Shown piece by piece: positions 36,095-48,000 of a stretch of 64,000 nt of DNA. This DNA comes from Varanus komodoensis (Eukaryota; Chordata; Lepidosauria; Squamata; Varanidae). The position numbers and the translations under genes were made by a program. Within the stretch, counting starts at the first letter, position 1, and each line of letters starts with the position of its first letter. A model generated the notes under the pieces. The model made no database searches. It saw nothing but the letters and a program-made list of their open reading frames with translations, and had not been told where the DNA came from. The stretch spans positions 10,109,908 to 10,173,907 of the forward strand of contig NW_025336598.1 in assembly GCF_004798865.1 (NCBI RefSeq), given 5' to 3'.

Positions 36095-37506
36095 GTTGTT
36101 AGTTGCAAAGTCGCATCCGACCCCATGGACAACATTCCTCCAGGCCTTCCTGTCCTCCACCAACCCCAGGAGACCACTTAAGCTCACGCCAACTGCTTCA
36201 GTGACTCCATCTAACCACCTCGTCCTCTGCCGTCCCCTTCTTCTTTTCCCCTCTATTGTTCCCAGCATTAGGCTCTTCTCCAGGGAGTCCTTCCTTCTCA
36301 TTAGGTGGCCAAACTATTTGAGTTTCATCTTCGATATCTGGCCTTCTAAAGAGCAGTCAGGGTTGATCTCCTCTAGGACTGACCGGTTTGATCTCCTTGC
36401 AGTCCAAGGGAATCGCAGGAGTCTCCTCCAGCACCACAATTCAAGGGCTCAATTTTTCGGTGCTCAGCCTTCCTTATGGTCCAACTTTCACAGTCATACA
36501 TTGTAACTGGGAAAACCATAGCCTTGACTATACGCACTTCTGTTGGCAGGGTGATGTCTCTGCTTTTTAGTATGCTGTCTAGATTTGCCATAGCTTTCCT
36601 TCCAAGGAGCAAATGTCTTTTAATTTCTTGGCTGCAGTCCCGTCTGTGGTGATCTTGGAGCCCAGGAAAATAAAATCTGTCACTGCCTCCATTTCTTCCC
36701 CATCTATTTTCCAGGAAGTGATAGGACTGGATGATCTTAGTTTTCTTAATATTGAGTTTCAAGCCAACTTTTGCACTCTCCTCCTTCACCCGCATCAAGA
36801 GGCTCTTTAGTTTCTCTTCACTTTCTGCCATGAGAGTGGTATCATCTGCATATCTGAGGTTGTTGATATTTCTCCCGGCAATCTTAATTCCAACTTGCGA
36901 TTCATCTAGCCCTGCCTTTCTCATGATGTGCTTTGCAGATAAGTTAAATAGGCAGGGCAACAGTATACAGCCTTGCCAAACTCCTTTCTCAATTTTGAAC
37001 CAATCAGTGGTTCCATGTCCAGTTCTCACTGGTGCTTCTTCACCTGCATATAGGTTTCTCAAGAGACGAATAAGATGGTCTGGTACTCCCATATCTTTAA
37101 GAACCCTGCCACAATTTGTTGTGATCCACACAGTCAAAGGCTTTAGTATAGTCAATGAAGTAGATGTTTTTCTGGAACTCCCTAGCTTTCTCCATGATCC
37201 AGCCTATGTTGGCAATCTGATCTCTAGTTTTTCTGCCTCTTTGAAACCCTGCCTGTACTTCTGGTAGTTCTCAGTCCACATACTACTGGAGCCTAGCTTG
37301 TAGGATTTTGAGCATAACTTTGCTTGCTTGTGAAATGAGTGCAATGGTGCAGTAGTTTGAACATTCTTTGACATTGCCCTTCTTTGGAACTGGAATGTAA
37401 ACTGACCTTTTCCAATCCTGTGACCACTGCTGAGTTTTCCAAATTTGCTGGCATGTTGAGTATAGCACTTTAACTGCATTGTCTTTTAGGATTTTGAATA
37501 TTAGTC
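36095..37506 (-). mobile_element. BovB RTE LINE, 5'-truncated, inserted in an older LINE
   Basis: The minus-strand protein runs from KILKDNAVKVLYSTCQQIWK near 37490 through RNINNLRYADDTTLMAESEE (near 36860) to GCESWTIRKAE-type (here DCESWTIRKAEH) and DSLEKSLMLG near 36290. The 3' end is cgactttgcaactaacaac. A direct repeat of 12 bp (cttcagcatatt) flanks it at 36083-36094 and 37507-37518, taken as the target-site duplication. Several frame changes, including one after KTKII, mark it as dead. About 8 non-BovB bases sit at the 5' junction. The plus-strand frame at 36731-37267 is its antisense shadow. Confidence 0.93.
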
Positions 37507-37518
37507 CTTCAGCATATT

Positions 37519-38550
37519 AGTCCTCATTAGTCCCTCAGCATATTAGTTCTCATCTAGTCCATTACCAAGGCCAGGTTTACATCCTCTGGGCCAAGTGTAA
37601 CCACCATTATTTTTAGAGGGGCAGGCACCACTCCCTCTCTCAAGGAGGCGTTCACCACTTCCTGGATCCAGAGATGGATCCCCTCCTTCTATCACTCAAT
37701 TAGCCAAAATCAGCAGGGGCTGAGTAAACAGGTTGTGGGACTGACATGACCAAGCACCTTGTCCACATCCTTGGGCTGCAATAGCTGAAACTCATCCAAT
37801 AATGAGAGCAGACAGTGCACTGGATGCCTCTGCTGATGGGATTGGGATAACTGTGCTGACCAACTTGCAACGAATCCAAGCAACTTTATCCTCAAAGTGT
37901 CATACAAATTCGTCACTGTCAGTTTCCAAGGGTACAATAGCATCTTGTCTAGGGCTAGAGTGTAAAAGTTCCTGAACCACATGGAAGACACTTCAAGGAT
38001 GCAATAGAGGTGGCAAAGAAGCACCTTCACCACAATGGAATAGACCCAGTAATGGGCAGTAAGCTGTGTTTGGTCGGATCCATTCTGAGTTTTCCTTCAG
38101 CTGAGCTTTAGCCGTCTACCCTCTTGTTTCATTGCTCACAGTGCTGGTGTATACCAAGGAGCTGGGTATGCTTAGCAAGGGGGAAGAGGATACTTGGGAG
38201 TGCTCATGTCAACCGCCTGGGTGACCTGGACTTTAACAGGAGTGCCAAACATGCCAACCATAAAATTCCCCAGAGCCTCTGGAAAGCTTCTGGATCCATT
38301 AGACTCCGGAAGTGGACCAACTTAATGGGTCCCCACCCCCACAGAAGGGAAAGGGAGGGGGGCAAAAGTCCAAACTTCAAGAGGAAGTGATCTGATCATG
38401 ACAAAGGGGTTGATGTTAACCCCCACCACTATGAAATCACCATCTTCCTGCCCAGTCAAGAAAACCAGATCCAGAATGTGGCCTTTTACATACATTTGGC
38501 TGGTGACATGTTGAGACAGCCTCATGGTTGTCATGGCTGCCATAAGTTCT
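37519..38550 (-). mobile_element. CR1/L2-group LINE, endonuclease C-terminus to start of RT
   Basis: On the minus strand near 38480-38430 the frame reads GHILDLVFLTGQEDGD, the diverged HTLDLVF block at the end of the AP-like endonuclease. Near 37790-37715 it reads FQLLQPKDVDKVLGHVSPTT followed by CLLSPC, the conserved lead-in to the RT (family form ...KTMSPTTCLLDPCPSW). Near 37690-37600 comes WIQEVVNASLREGVVPAPLK, the family SLREG-VP-LK block. Most of the RT core is missing before the BovB insertion point. Confidence 0.8.
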
Positions 38551-39076
38551 TTAAAAATATATATATTTTAAGAACTGCGAAATTTAGAAAGTAAATTTAG
38601 AAAAGGAAAAAAGTAAGAATACAAATAAAAATTTCAAAGACACTCCAAAGGTTCTTAAACAAATATTACATAGAATGTCAAGTATTTTTTTAAAAATTGC
38701 TGTAATTCAACAATTATTATCCTTTCTACTCAATCACTTTTTTACAGTTAATTAAAATTTATTGCAGATTCTTCTAATCTCAAACAATATTTCTGAAAAA
38801 TTCTGTTAACCTTTTACCTATATAATTCCAGTGTTATTATCCCCATTAAAAAGAAGCGTGTAATACAGTATCTGCTTATCATTTTCTTTGGCTGGTTATC
38901 TTTCCACACAGTTAGTCTTACCATTACTACATAGTCAACTGACTTATTATTCCAGTCATCAATAATTACATTTCTTCTGTGTGCCATTTTAAAACAATTT
39001 TAACCCTAACCACAGTTATCATGTACTTAAGTAGCTCTATCCATCTTAAGGCAACTTTCTAGAACATACTTCCATG
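38551..39076 (-). mobile_element. Unassigned AT-rich insertion (LINE-like?) with 7-bp target-site duplication
   Basis: About 526 bp separates two pieces of the older LINE and is flanked by the direct repeat aagttct (38544-38550 and 39077-39083). The ends carry no terminal inverted repeats, so a DNA transposon is unlikely. On the minus strand it ends in an A/T-rich tail (aaaatatatatatttttaa). An open stretch reading NVIIDDWNNKSVDYVVMVRL and then TVWKDNQPKK, near 38980-38890, could be the carboxy end of a LINE ORF2, possibly L1, but I do not recognise it securely. Confidence 0.65.
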
Positions 39077-39430
39077 AAGTTCTGAGCTGCCCTGGACCAG
39101 GCAGCCATGGCGTGGAGGTTGAGATCCCCCAGAACTGTTATTCTAAGGAACAACACTAAGTCCAAGACTACCTCCATCAGCTCAGGCAGAGTAGTGGGGT
39201 GGGCAGTACACTGGCAGAATCCTTCATCTGTCTCAGTCACCCAGCACAATGTACAGACACTCAAGATCTGCACTCGAGTGGACAGGGAGCCTCATGAGGG
39301 GGACAGAATTCTTCTGGATCACAGCCCACCAGATGATGTTGGTGCTGTACAGAGTACCCACTGAGGGCACAGCTGGGAGAGGCCAGCCCCCCTCCTCCCC
39401 CACACAGCTCTTGGTAATGCAATTAAATCG
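39077..39430 (-). mobile_element. CR1/L2-group LINE, endonuclease domain piece (5' part of the 35.7-39.4 kb element)
   Basis: On the minus strand the frame reads TTLPELMEVVLDLVLFLRIT, then VLGDLNLHAMAAWSRAAQNF. The GDLNLHA motif is the diverged GDFNIHA of AP-type endonucleases in CR1/L2-group LINEs. It continues without loss of sequence on the far side of the 526-bp insertion. Confidence 0.75.
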
Positions 39431-39434
39431 TGGA

Positions 39435-41277
39435 TAAAAGAACTCATATTATGTACTGACCAGGCATATAGCAACAGTACCGCAAGGGCTGAGGGCAAAC
39501 TGGCATGGTTGCTGGGAATTGTCCAGTTGTGGGAGAGACCAGAACAGGGGATAGCAGTAAGGCATCTATCCCCTCCACTCCTTCATTGGCATGTCAGTTT
39601 CCCAGCACCATATCTTCCCCACCAGTAACCACAGTATTGGGGTAGCCTTGGACCAGTATCCTCTCTCAACGGAACCACATGTCAGGCTTGCTGAGACAAG
39701 TTGTGCTTGTGTTTATATAGGTGGGTAGAATACACATGAGATAAACAGAACATGTATGCCCTTTATGTTCTATGTGAAATGATTTCAGTCTTACAACCAG
39801 GTTTTTTTCCTGCTCATTTCTTTCTAAACAAGTGCCTCGATCCACTTGTTCAAACTGTCATGTGATACACAGACAGGTGTGTATGCATACACCTGGGCAG
39901 GTCTTTGAGCAAGTCGCTATTTTCAAATGTAATTGCAAAGTTGAACTAGTTTCTGTACATCTAAAGTCTGGGACACAGAATTTGTTAAGAATTCACATTT
40001 TGCTGGGCTGGAGAAGTAGAGAGTTGTGTGTATAGATAAAAGTAAGAACTTGAATGTTAGCAATTAATCTGTTATTGAGGATTAGGAGTATTCTGACTCC
40101 ACCACAGCAAAAGTTATTTCCCCACTCCAAGAGAGAGGAAATATAATACACACATTCTGTCAGCAGTAGGGCAAGTGTATATTCCAGTGTTCAGTGTGAA
40201 ACTACTCTCAAACTATTCAAACTGCACAACGGTTTTCAAAGCTTCCAAGTGAATAGTAAGAGCAGCAGCAACAAAACATCCATCTGGCTTAAGCAGTTGC
40301 ATTTTTGTGAGGGAAGCAGATGGCTGAGCTCTTCATGCATTGAACAGGAGGCTGGTGTAACTTCTGACTGAAGCACAACTAAGAAGAGGAACCGCACAAG
40401 CAATTTTACATGAGCACCAAGAACACAGGAAAATGTAACACATTCTAGTAATTATTGATAGAAAACAAAAGGAGAAAACAATTTCTTACATTGCTTTTCC
40501 TCCAGGGAGACTGGGCAGTTCTTCCATAAAAGCACTGATCACACCCACAGCTACTGAGGTTGAAAAAGTTTTTGTTTTGGTATACTGGATTTATTACATA
40601 TCTGTTTATTTTTAAAAGAATGAGGAAAAAAATATAAGAAGGCTTTCAGACCAAATGTCAATACTCAATTTATTTTCTTGCAACAAGCCCCAATATTACA
40701 TCCAAATAATAGCACCAGGATTCATTTTGAACAGTAAAGTCAGTCTAAAATTCAAGCTGTCATGGGTTCTAAATGCAGGATCTTGTTCATTTAACACTGC
40801 TTCTTACATCCACAATAAGTTATCTCCCATAAGGTGGGCATAATATCCTAGGACTCTTTGGAGAAGAGAGGAGTAAGGCATTGAACAACAATAAAAACTT
40901 GATCTTGAAAGTAGAAAAATAATTTTGCTTGTATTTTTACATTATGATAACAGAATTAAGAAGATACAAAAGATTAGGATTAACTAATTCTCAATATTCT
41001 GTCTGAATTGGTTCATAATCTTACCCATTATGGGAATTTATTTATATTACTCTAATTCATGCAATAACTTTTGTTCCATGTATTGCTGGGCTTGGGACTG
41101 GTGCCTAATGATGCTGCATACTGTTTCTCTTGACCGTCAATTCCAAGACAACATACAACATAATTAAATGGACCAAGGTCTTAGTATAACATATGTGAAA
41201 CTGTATTTTTTTGAACACGGCATCATCGGATTTACAACCACCTGTGAACTATATAATTGTATTGTTATTAGATGTAT
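39435..41277. other. Intronic DNA without recognised elements
   Basis: No domain-bearing frame or recognised repeat was found on either strand. Confidence 0.45.
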
Positions 41278-41306
41278 CAGCAGCAGCAGCAGCAGCAGCA
41301 GCAGCA
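41278..41306 (+). repeat. (CAG)9 trinucleotide repeat
   Basis: Nine uninterrupted CAG units followed by CA. No reading frame around it looks coding, and in LDB2 pre-mRNA it would read CTG. An intronic microsatellite. Confidence 0.95.
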
Positions 41307-42869
41307 CCATCTAGTTACTGATGAATAATTTAGGTACTGATGCTTAGTTATTGACTATAAAAAACATTTAGCTCCATTCAACATTCCTCAAAATGTTGCT
41401 TGAACAAGAGCCCCTCAGTTTGCCGCAAATTTGTCAAATTAAAAGGCTCTGGGTGAAACATTCTAGGGGTACCTTCATAATATGGGAACATAGGGATGAT
41501 GAGATGTCCAGCCCAATTTTGTTGCCTTGTTGCCTTGCTGAAATGACAACAACAGTCATTTCATCCCTTGGGACAGAGCAGGATATAACATTCTCGGATA
41601 CTCTGTCTGAGGAGGGAGCTCCAAAATTTGACTCAAAGGCTATAGCAGCTAACATCCACTGACAGGATTTGTTCCATCTTGCAAAAGGTTCAGGGCCATT
41701 TTGCAAAGGCAAACCCAGGTTCCTGGCTGAGTTTCTACTGTCTTTGTTGCAGCTCACTGACACATGCATGATACAGGTATCCGTGAAGCAAACATGTTTT
41801 CAGCCTTCACATTTGATACTTGCCCAAGTATCCTTAAAATGTTTTAAGGACAGCTTTTGAGAAACAGTTTCTTCCTGGTTATTAAGTTTTGAAGGTTTGC
41901 ATTTAGATATTGGAACCCCTCCTGCATGGGCTTGTATAAAGAAGCACAGGTGTGTGTGCTGGAGAAGCAGGAGGACTTTCAATCATTAATCGTATATGCA
42001 TCCATTTCCATGTCTGAAATGGGACCAAGAAAAGGTTGGTTCTGCATCTGGAACATTTTGAATACCCAAGGTAATGTGCAGAGCTCAGGATGGTGCCTAC
42101 TGCCCCCTGCATTTCATGGAATAACACCCAAAAAGGGTTTGAACAGATACCATACTGTTCACCTTCTTTCACTTAAGCGTATTTGCAGAGTTCCAAAGGG
42201 GAGAAGAAAGAAAAACAAGCAGTTTAAAACACAGTAACTGGAAATGTACAGAAAATGTGGCAAGATACCAAAGTCTCTTGATAATTACTGCTCAGTAGTA
42301 CAGGGAAGGGAGGGAAAGAAAGCACGAATGGAAAGGATCCAGTCTCAAATGCCTGAAAAATCAAATCATAACACAGAAAAAAGGGGGACGGGGCACAAGG
42401 CAATAAAGGAGTTAAAAGAATTTAATCTGTGCCCTTGTTTGCTGTGGGTTTCTATGTTTTAACTACACTACTGGGGGAATGAGCTGCAAGACTTGCTTTC
42501 TCATTATTAAAAAAGGCAGAAACTGCTTAGGCAGCAGCTGCAGCAGGGCTCTGTTGTTAGCAGTTAGTAAGGGCATATGGAGATGAGTTTCAAAAAGTAT
42601 CAGTGGAGACATTTGCAGGGAAGGGAATCATTCTGCAAATGCCACGAATTCCACTTGTAATTAAGCATTCATCTCTTGGCCCATTAGAAAAAGGAGAACA
42701 GACTTAGCAATAGGGGGATTGTTGGTATGAGGAACAACACAGATTTTCTTATTGGTGAAAATATAATTTTGACTGAAATAAAACCATAGATGTGGCTCTT
42801 CTAAAAATATTTCCTCATCAGTTCCTTTGAGAAAAAAAAATAAATGCAGACAAAACATTATCTACTCAG
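41307..42869. other. Intronic DNA without recognised elements
   Basis: The frames at 41393-41662, 41434-41769, 41926-42237 and 42244-42462 overlap on both strands and show no known domain. Confidence 0.45.
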
Positions 42870-42990
42870 TCTTTCTCACACTGGAACTCTCCAGATGTTT
42901 TGACTGCAACTTGATCACTGGCTATCCTGACTGGTGCTGATAAAAGTTGAAGTCCCAAACATCTGCATGGTACAAGGCTGGGTAGGGCAG
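42870..42990. repeat. Palindromic MITE-like repeat
   Basis: The left arm has ctccagatgttttgactgca and the right arm has tgaagtcccaaacatctgca, diverged inverted copies around a centre near 42930. Same family as copies at 45.0 and 53.3 kb. Confidence 0.6.
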
Positions 42991-43510
42991 GTGCAAACTG
43001 TGGAATGTTTAACTCCATGAACAAATATATTAAATTCTAGAGATCTGTTCTGATTTCTAAAACCTTCCCACTCACAAGAAATGTCCCCACTGACATCAGT
43101 AATCCTCTGGAAGAGTTTGCAGGAAATCCTCCTTCTCCTCTGATTTATTGATCAGAGCTTAACACTAGGGCAGGGCTTCAACCTATTCCCTGCTAATCAT
43201 TTTTTCCAGAGAATCCGTGGAAATTATAATTTTGTGGGGGCTTCCATTAATCATTAAGAGATCTCTACAATCTTTGTACTATTTCCAAGATTCATTGGTA
43301 TAACTGATAGGGAGGAATTTCCAGAATGCACAGGGGCAGAGCAGGAGAAGCCCTGACATAAGGTAGGGACATGACAGAAAATGATCTCCACAGAGGTGCC
43401 ATTTGGATTTTGTCTCTTGAGTATCAGTATGTATTATATTTCCACTGGTACAATGTGTAAATGCATGAGGATATGGATAATCTGAAGTTTAGGGAAAGGT
43501 ATGACATTTT

Positions 43511-44237
43511 GCAAAAGGAGAGTGCAAAAGTTGTCTTGAAACTCAACATTAAGAAAACTAAGATCATGGCATCCAGTCCTATCATTTCCTGGCAAATAGA
43601 AGGGAAAGAAATGGAAGTAAAGACAGATTTTATTTTCTTGGGCTCAAAGATCACTGCACATGGTAACTGCAGCCAAGAAATTAAAAGATGCTTGCTCCTG
43701 GGGAGGAAAGCTATGGCAAATCTAGACAGCATAGTAAAAAGCAGAGACATCACCCTGCCAACAAAAGTGTGCATAGTCAAGGCTATGGTTTTCCCAGTTG
43801 CAATGTATGGCTGTGAAAGCTGGACCATAAGGAAGGCTGAGCGCAAAAGGACTGAGGCCCTTGAATTGTGGTGCTGGAGGAGACTCCTGCGAGTCCCTTG
43901 GACCGCAAGGCAATCAAACCGATCGATCCTAGAGGAGATCAACCCTGACTGCTCTTTAGAAGGCCAGATACTGAAGATGAAACTCAAATACTTTGGCCAC
44001 CTAATGAGAAGAAAGGACTCACTGGAGAAGAGCCTAATGCCGGGAATAATAGATGGCAAAAGAAGAAGGGGACAGCAGAGAATGAGGTGGCTAGATGGAA
44101 TCACTGAAGCAGTTGGCCTGAGCTTAAGTGGACTCTGGGGGATGGTGGAGGACAGGAAGGACTGGAGAAACGTTGTCCATGGGGTCACGATGGGTCGGAC
44201 ATGACTTTTGCGACTAACAACAACAACCACCACAACA
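43511..44237 (+). mobile_element. BovB RTE LINE 3' end, first unit of a dimeric insertion
   Basis: The frame from about 43515 to 44204 is uninterrupted and covers the RT carboxy third: ESAKVVLKLNIKKTKIMASS, GCESWTIRKAERKRTEALEL, CWRRLLRVPW, then YFGHLMRRKDSLEKSLMPGI. It ends in frame at a TGA where the family usually has CGA. The tail is aacaacaacaaccaccacaa. The 5' edge is a truncation next to the direct repeat atgacatttt at 43501-43510. The matching repeat is not after this unit but after the next one. Confidence 0.93.
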
Positions 44238-44680
44238 ATGTATGGCTGTGAGAGCTGGACCATAAGGAAGGCTGAGCATCAAAAAATTGAGGCCTTTGAA
44301 CTGCAGTGTTGGAGAAGACTCCTGAGAGTCCCTTGGTCTGCAAAGATATCAAATCAGACAATCCTAAAGGAAATCAACCCTGAGTGCTCTTGCAAAGGCC
44401 AAATAGTGAAGCTGAAGCTGAAATACTTTGGCCACCTAATGAGAAGGGAGGACTCACTGGAGAAGACCCTGATGGAAGTGATTGACGGCAAAAGGAGAAG
44501 GGGATGACAGTGGTTAAGGTGGCTGGATGGGGTCCACCGGGAAGGTGGGTGTGAGGTTGGATGGGTGTGAGGTTGACTGTTCTCCACCATCCGGGGATTG
44601 GTGGAGGACAGGAGAACCTGGAGGAATGTTGTCCATGGGGTTGTGATGGGTCGGGCATGACTTTGCAGCTGAACAACAAC
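44238..44680 (+). mobile_element. BovB-type LINE 3' end, second, more diverged unit of a dimeric insertion
   Basis: Starts abruptly at atgtatggctgtgagagctg (coding MYGCESWTIRKAEHQKIEAF) and reads to LKYFGHLMRREDSLEKTLME before the frame is lost at about 44507. A local duplication of gggtgtgaggttg lies at 44547-44575. It ends with gggtcgggcatgactttgca, gctgaacaacaac and then the direct repeat atgacatttt (44681-44690). It differs at many sites from the first unit, so it is not a recent tandem duplicate. Confidence 0.88.
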
Positions 44681-44944
44681 ATGACATTTTTCCTTGCTTG
44701 TCTTTGTTCTGATGTGCTTGGTATGAAGTTGGAGCAGAGCATTTTCTTGTGAACTAATTTCTCCTCTTTAAAGCTCTATTTAGTGATGGGAAATCAAGCC
44801 AATTTCAAACTTGATGGAGTGCTGATTGCTCTTTATTCTGTGAAAGTCTTGAGGCAAAATATATCCATTGGATACCTTTTGGCAGAAGCATGCTGAAAGC
44901 TTACCCACCTAGCCTACTAGATAGCAGTGCAGCCCTTTATTATT

Positions 44945-45085
44945 ATGGTTGGAAAACCTAACTCCATCCCAGATGATGGCACTATCAAGCCTTCAACTAC
45001 CATAATCCCTGTCCACCAGTCATTCTGGCTAGGGATGAAGGGACTTGACACCCTACATCTGGAGGGCTTCAAGTTGCACATCCCT
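44945..45085. repeat. Palindromic MITE-like repeat
   Basis: Contains caactaccataatccctgtc and the opposing arm tacatctggagggcttcaag, the two halves of the same palindromic family as at 42.9 and 53.3 kb. Confidence 0.55.
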
Positions 45086-48000
45086 CTTATTCGATTCACA
45101 AGTAAGAACCACTGTGTTCAGAGTGTTCACCAACAATGCTTCACTTTGGGGAAGCATCCCTTACAGTGAGATTTTTGGGTTGGGTCTTCTGGAAAGCCAC
45201 CCAGGCTCCTCAGTCTTCTGAGCACCTGGTGGAGCACCCCGGGGAGTCTACTAACCCCATGTTACATCTTGACAAGTCTTCAGAGTGGGTGGGCAGCTTT
45301 CCAAATATCTATGCTAACCACTCTTGCTGCAACAGGAGAGTGACCAGTATGGGGTTCTGGAGCACCAAGCACAGTGCACAGTCCTCCTGGGGATGGAAAA
45401 GCAACTCCAGTAACACTTGCTAGAAAAGTGAAAGCAGGGAGCTTGCAGGGGAAGAAACAGTCTTTTGTCAGAATACTAAAATTAGCTTGATTAAATTATC
45501 ATGTTGTGGCCAATTCTTTGCCCAATTTTGCAATGTTTCAGAAACCTGCCAAACTTATTAGCAGAGACATTGGAACAGCAAAAAAAAAAAAAAAAGTCTG
45601 ATTTTGTTTTCACTGTTGCAGTGTCTACAAAGGCAATTAGCTACTATGCAAGTTCGGCTATAAGTTGTTCCAAAATATAACTCTGAAATGTAGTTTTAAA
45701 ATAGTGCAATTATAGAAAGACTAGTACAGGACTAATGGTCTGATATCTGTTGAATGTCATATGAAAAAATATTATTTCAGATAACATAGGCCTGTGAAAT
45801 GGGGGAATACAGATATAGTGAAGCTTAATTAATATTTACTAAAAGTTTTCAGATCCTGCAGTAGAAGAGGAATATATAAATAAAGTGTACCTATTTTCCT
45901 TCTCATGTGAATGAATGCATCTTTCAAAGGGGATATGCCTTAGTCCCAAAATGTGAATATTTATATAGATTGTGTGCCAAAATCTTGAAATGTACAAAAG
46001 GGTTAATTTAAAAATACCCTCAGAAACCAGAGAACTACAGGTACTCTTGGTACCCTACACATGCAATATTTATGACATTCATACAACTTTAATTTTTTTT
46101 CTTTTTTGCCTCAGAAATAAAGAGTACAATTTTCCCCCCAAGCACATCACTGCAGAAAGGGGAAAAATGAAGCTCTTGTTAGTTTGGAATTTTCCATTCC
46201 TTTTTTTATTTTACCTGAAAGGGAGAAAGCACTATGGGGCTTACTACAGTAGAAAGAATTCAGAGTGTTCTGCCTTTGACTTGCTCATTTTTAGAAATGC
46301 TGCATAAACTGGCAGGGTTCCTATGCCTATGTTTGGCAACGATTTAAGGCAAATGTGAGATCCCATGCTAATAATCAAATACCATGTAGCAATTAGTGAT
46401 GTCGCTGCATTTTCCAATACTGTATTAAACTGGATAGCAAAATAATCTGCTTTTCCATCTAGAATACCACACGGCATTTACACGTCACAGTAGTGACTGC
46501 TAAAATGGCATAAGGAGATCTATACCAACTGGCTCAATTTTTCTTTCTCCTTGTGGAACCTTGGAACTGTAGTTCCTAGAAAGGGGTTAGGTGCTTCTAA
46601 TAGAATTCTAAACAGTTTCATTCCTTTTCAGGGTTCTCTTGGAAAAGTGATGGCATTTAATTTGCTGTAAAAGTAATATGGGGTTGCAATGTATAAGTAG
46701 CATAGCACAAATATAAGACTGTAAATGTGGTACATTAAAGAAAGGGATTTGTGTTTGTTTTCTCCAAGCAAGAAGTCTTTAATGTGGGGTGAATGGCTAC
46801 ATACCAGCCTGGACCAGGTAGTTCTAGTTCATTCTGTGTCTGCATCAGCCATGGAAACATCAAAAGTGATCCACAGGATCTACTGGAACCTCAGCAGAGG
46901 GGTGTAGCTGACTGAATGGTGGACATGGATCAGCTCAAACTCACCTGAACTAGTCTGTCTCTTTCAATCTAATCTACCCAACACACAGTTGTCAGGGAGG
47001 TAAAAGAAGTTAGACTGTGAATACTCATTTCACAGTGAATCCATTTTGCACGTTCACATTCCATAAACGAAATTGCTGAGTGGCTTGACAGTCCTGTCGT
47101 GCTCTAGAGCAGAACACCTGCAGCACAAGCTCAGCTGAACAGACAGAGTCTCTCTGATCCAGATCAAGGTTGGGGCCAGCAATTCCACTCTGCCCCTGAC
47201 TGGATCCAGCAAATCTCACATGATCTGAATATTATAGCTTCATAGATACCAAGAATTAAGTTTCCATAGATATTCTCAAGCTTGACTCTAATTTATCCTG
47301 TTTCTTTCCTCATGGGAATGGGGTTGAAGCCTGGGCCCATCTACACTACATTACCAACAAAGTGTACCTTTCCTGCTTTTCCTGTGTTTGTGTCTGGGAT
47401 ATGAATGTATGAAGTAACATCTCTTTTGCTTATTTTTGGGGCGGGGTACTGACAAATAAATATGCCAAAGTGAAATCATATGCACCATCAATTAATTTGC
47501 TTACAGATTATTATAGTTTTCTTGTCAAACAGATAGAAATATTGGTATGTATAAGCATCCACAAATTCAAGTAAACACATATTTTATATTAAAATATATA
47601 AACACACACATGTAATTACATACATATATATAATCACATACATACATATAATTCCTAATCTAAGCACTGAATCAATACTTTAATCACCAGTAATTAACAG
47701 AATTTGTGGGCTGTATTATTTTCAGGAGCAAGCCGAACCCACTTCCCCAGTGATAATTTCTAGGGTTAATTGTTGCAGCTTATTCAATGCAATCTTCTCC
47801 ACCAGCTTTATTTCATCTGCCAGAACCACCAATAGGCTGTGATTAGCATAAATTAAACTAAATGAATTCTGTGGGTTACTAAATTATTTCACTCTGATCT
47901 CTCTTATTTATTTATTTATTTATTTAGTTTAGTTTAAGCATTTCACGATTTGGGATAAATGAAGAACTCAGTATTGAGTTCCTATAAGCCTGGAGTTTCA

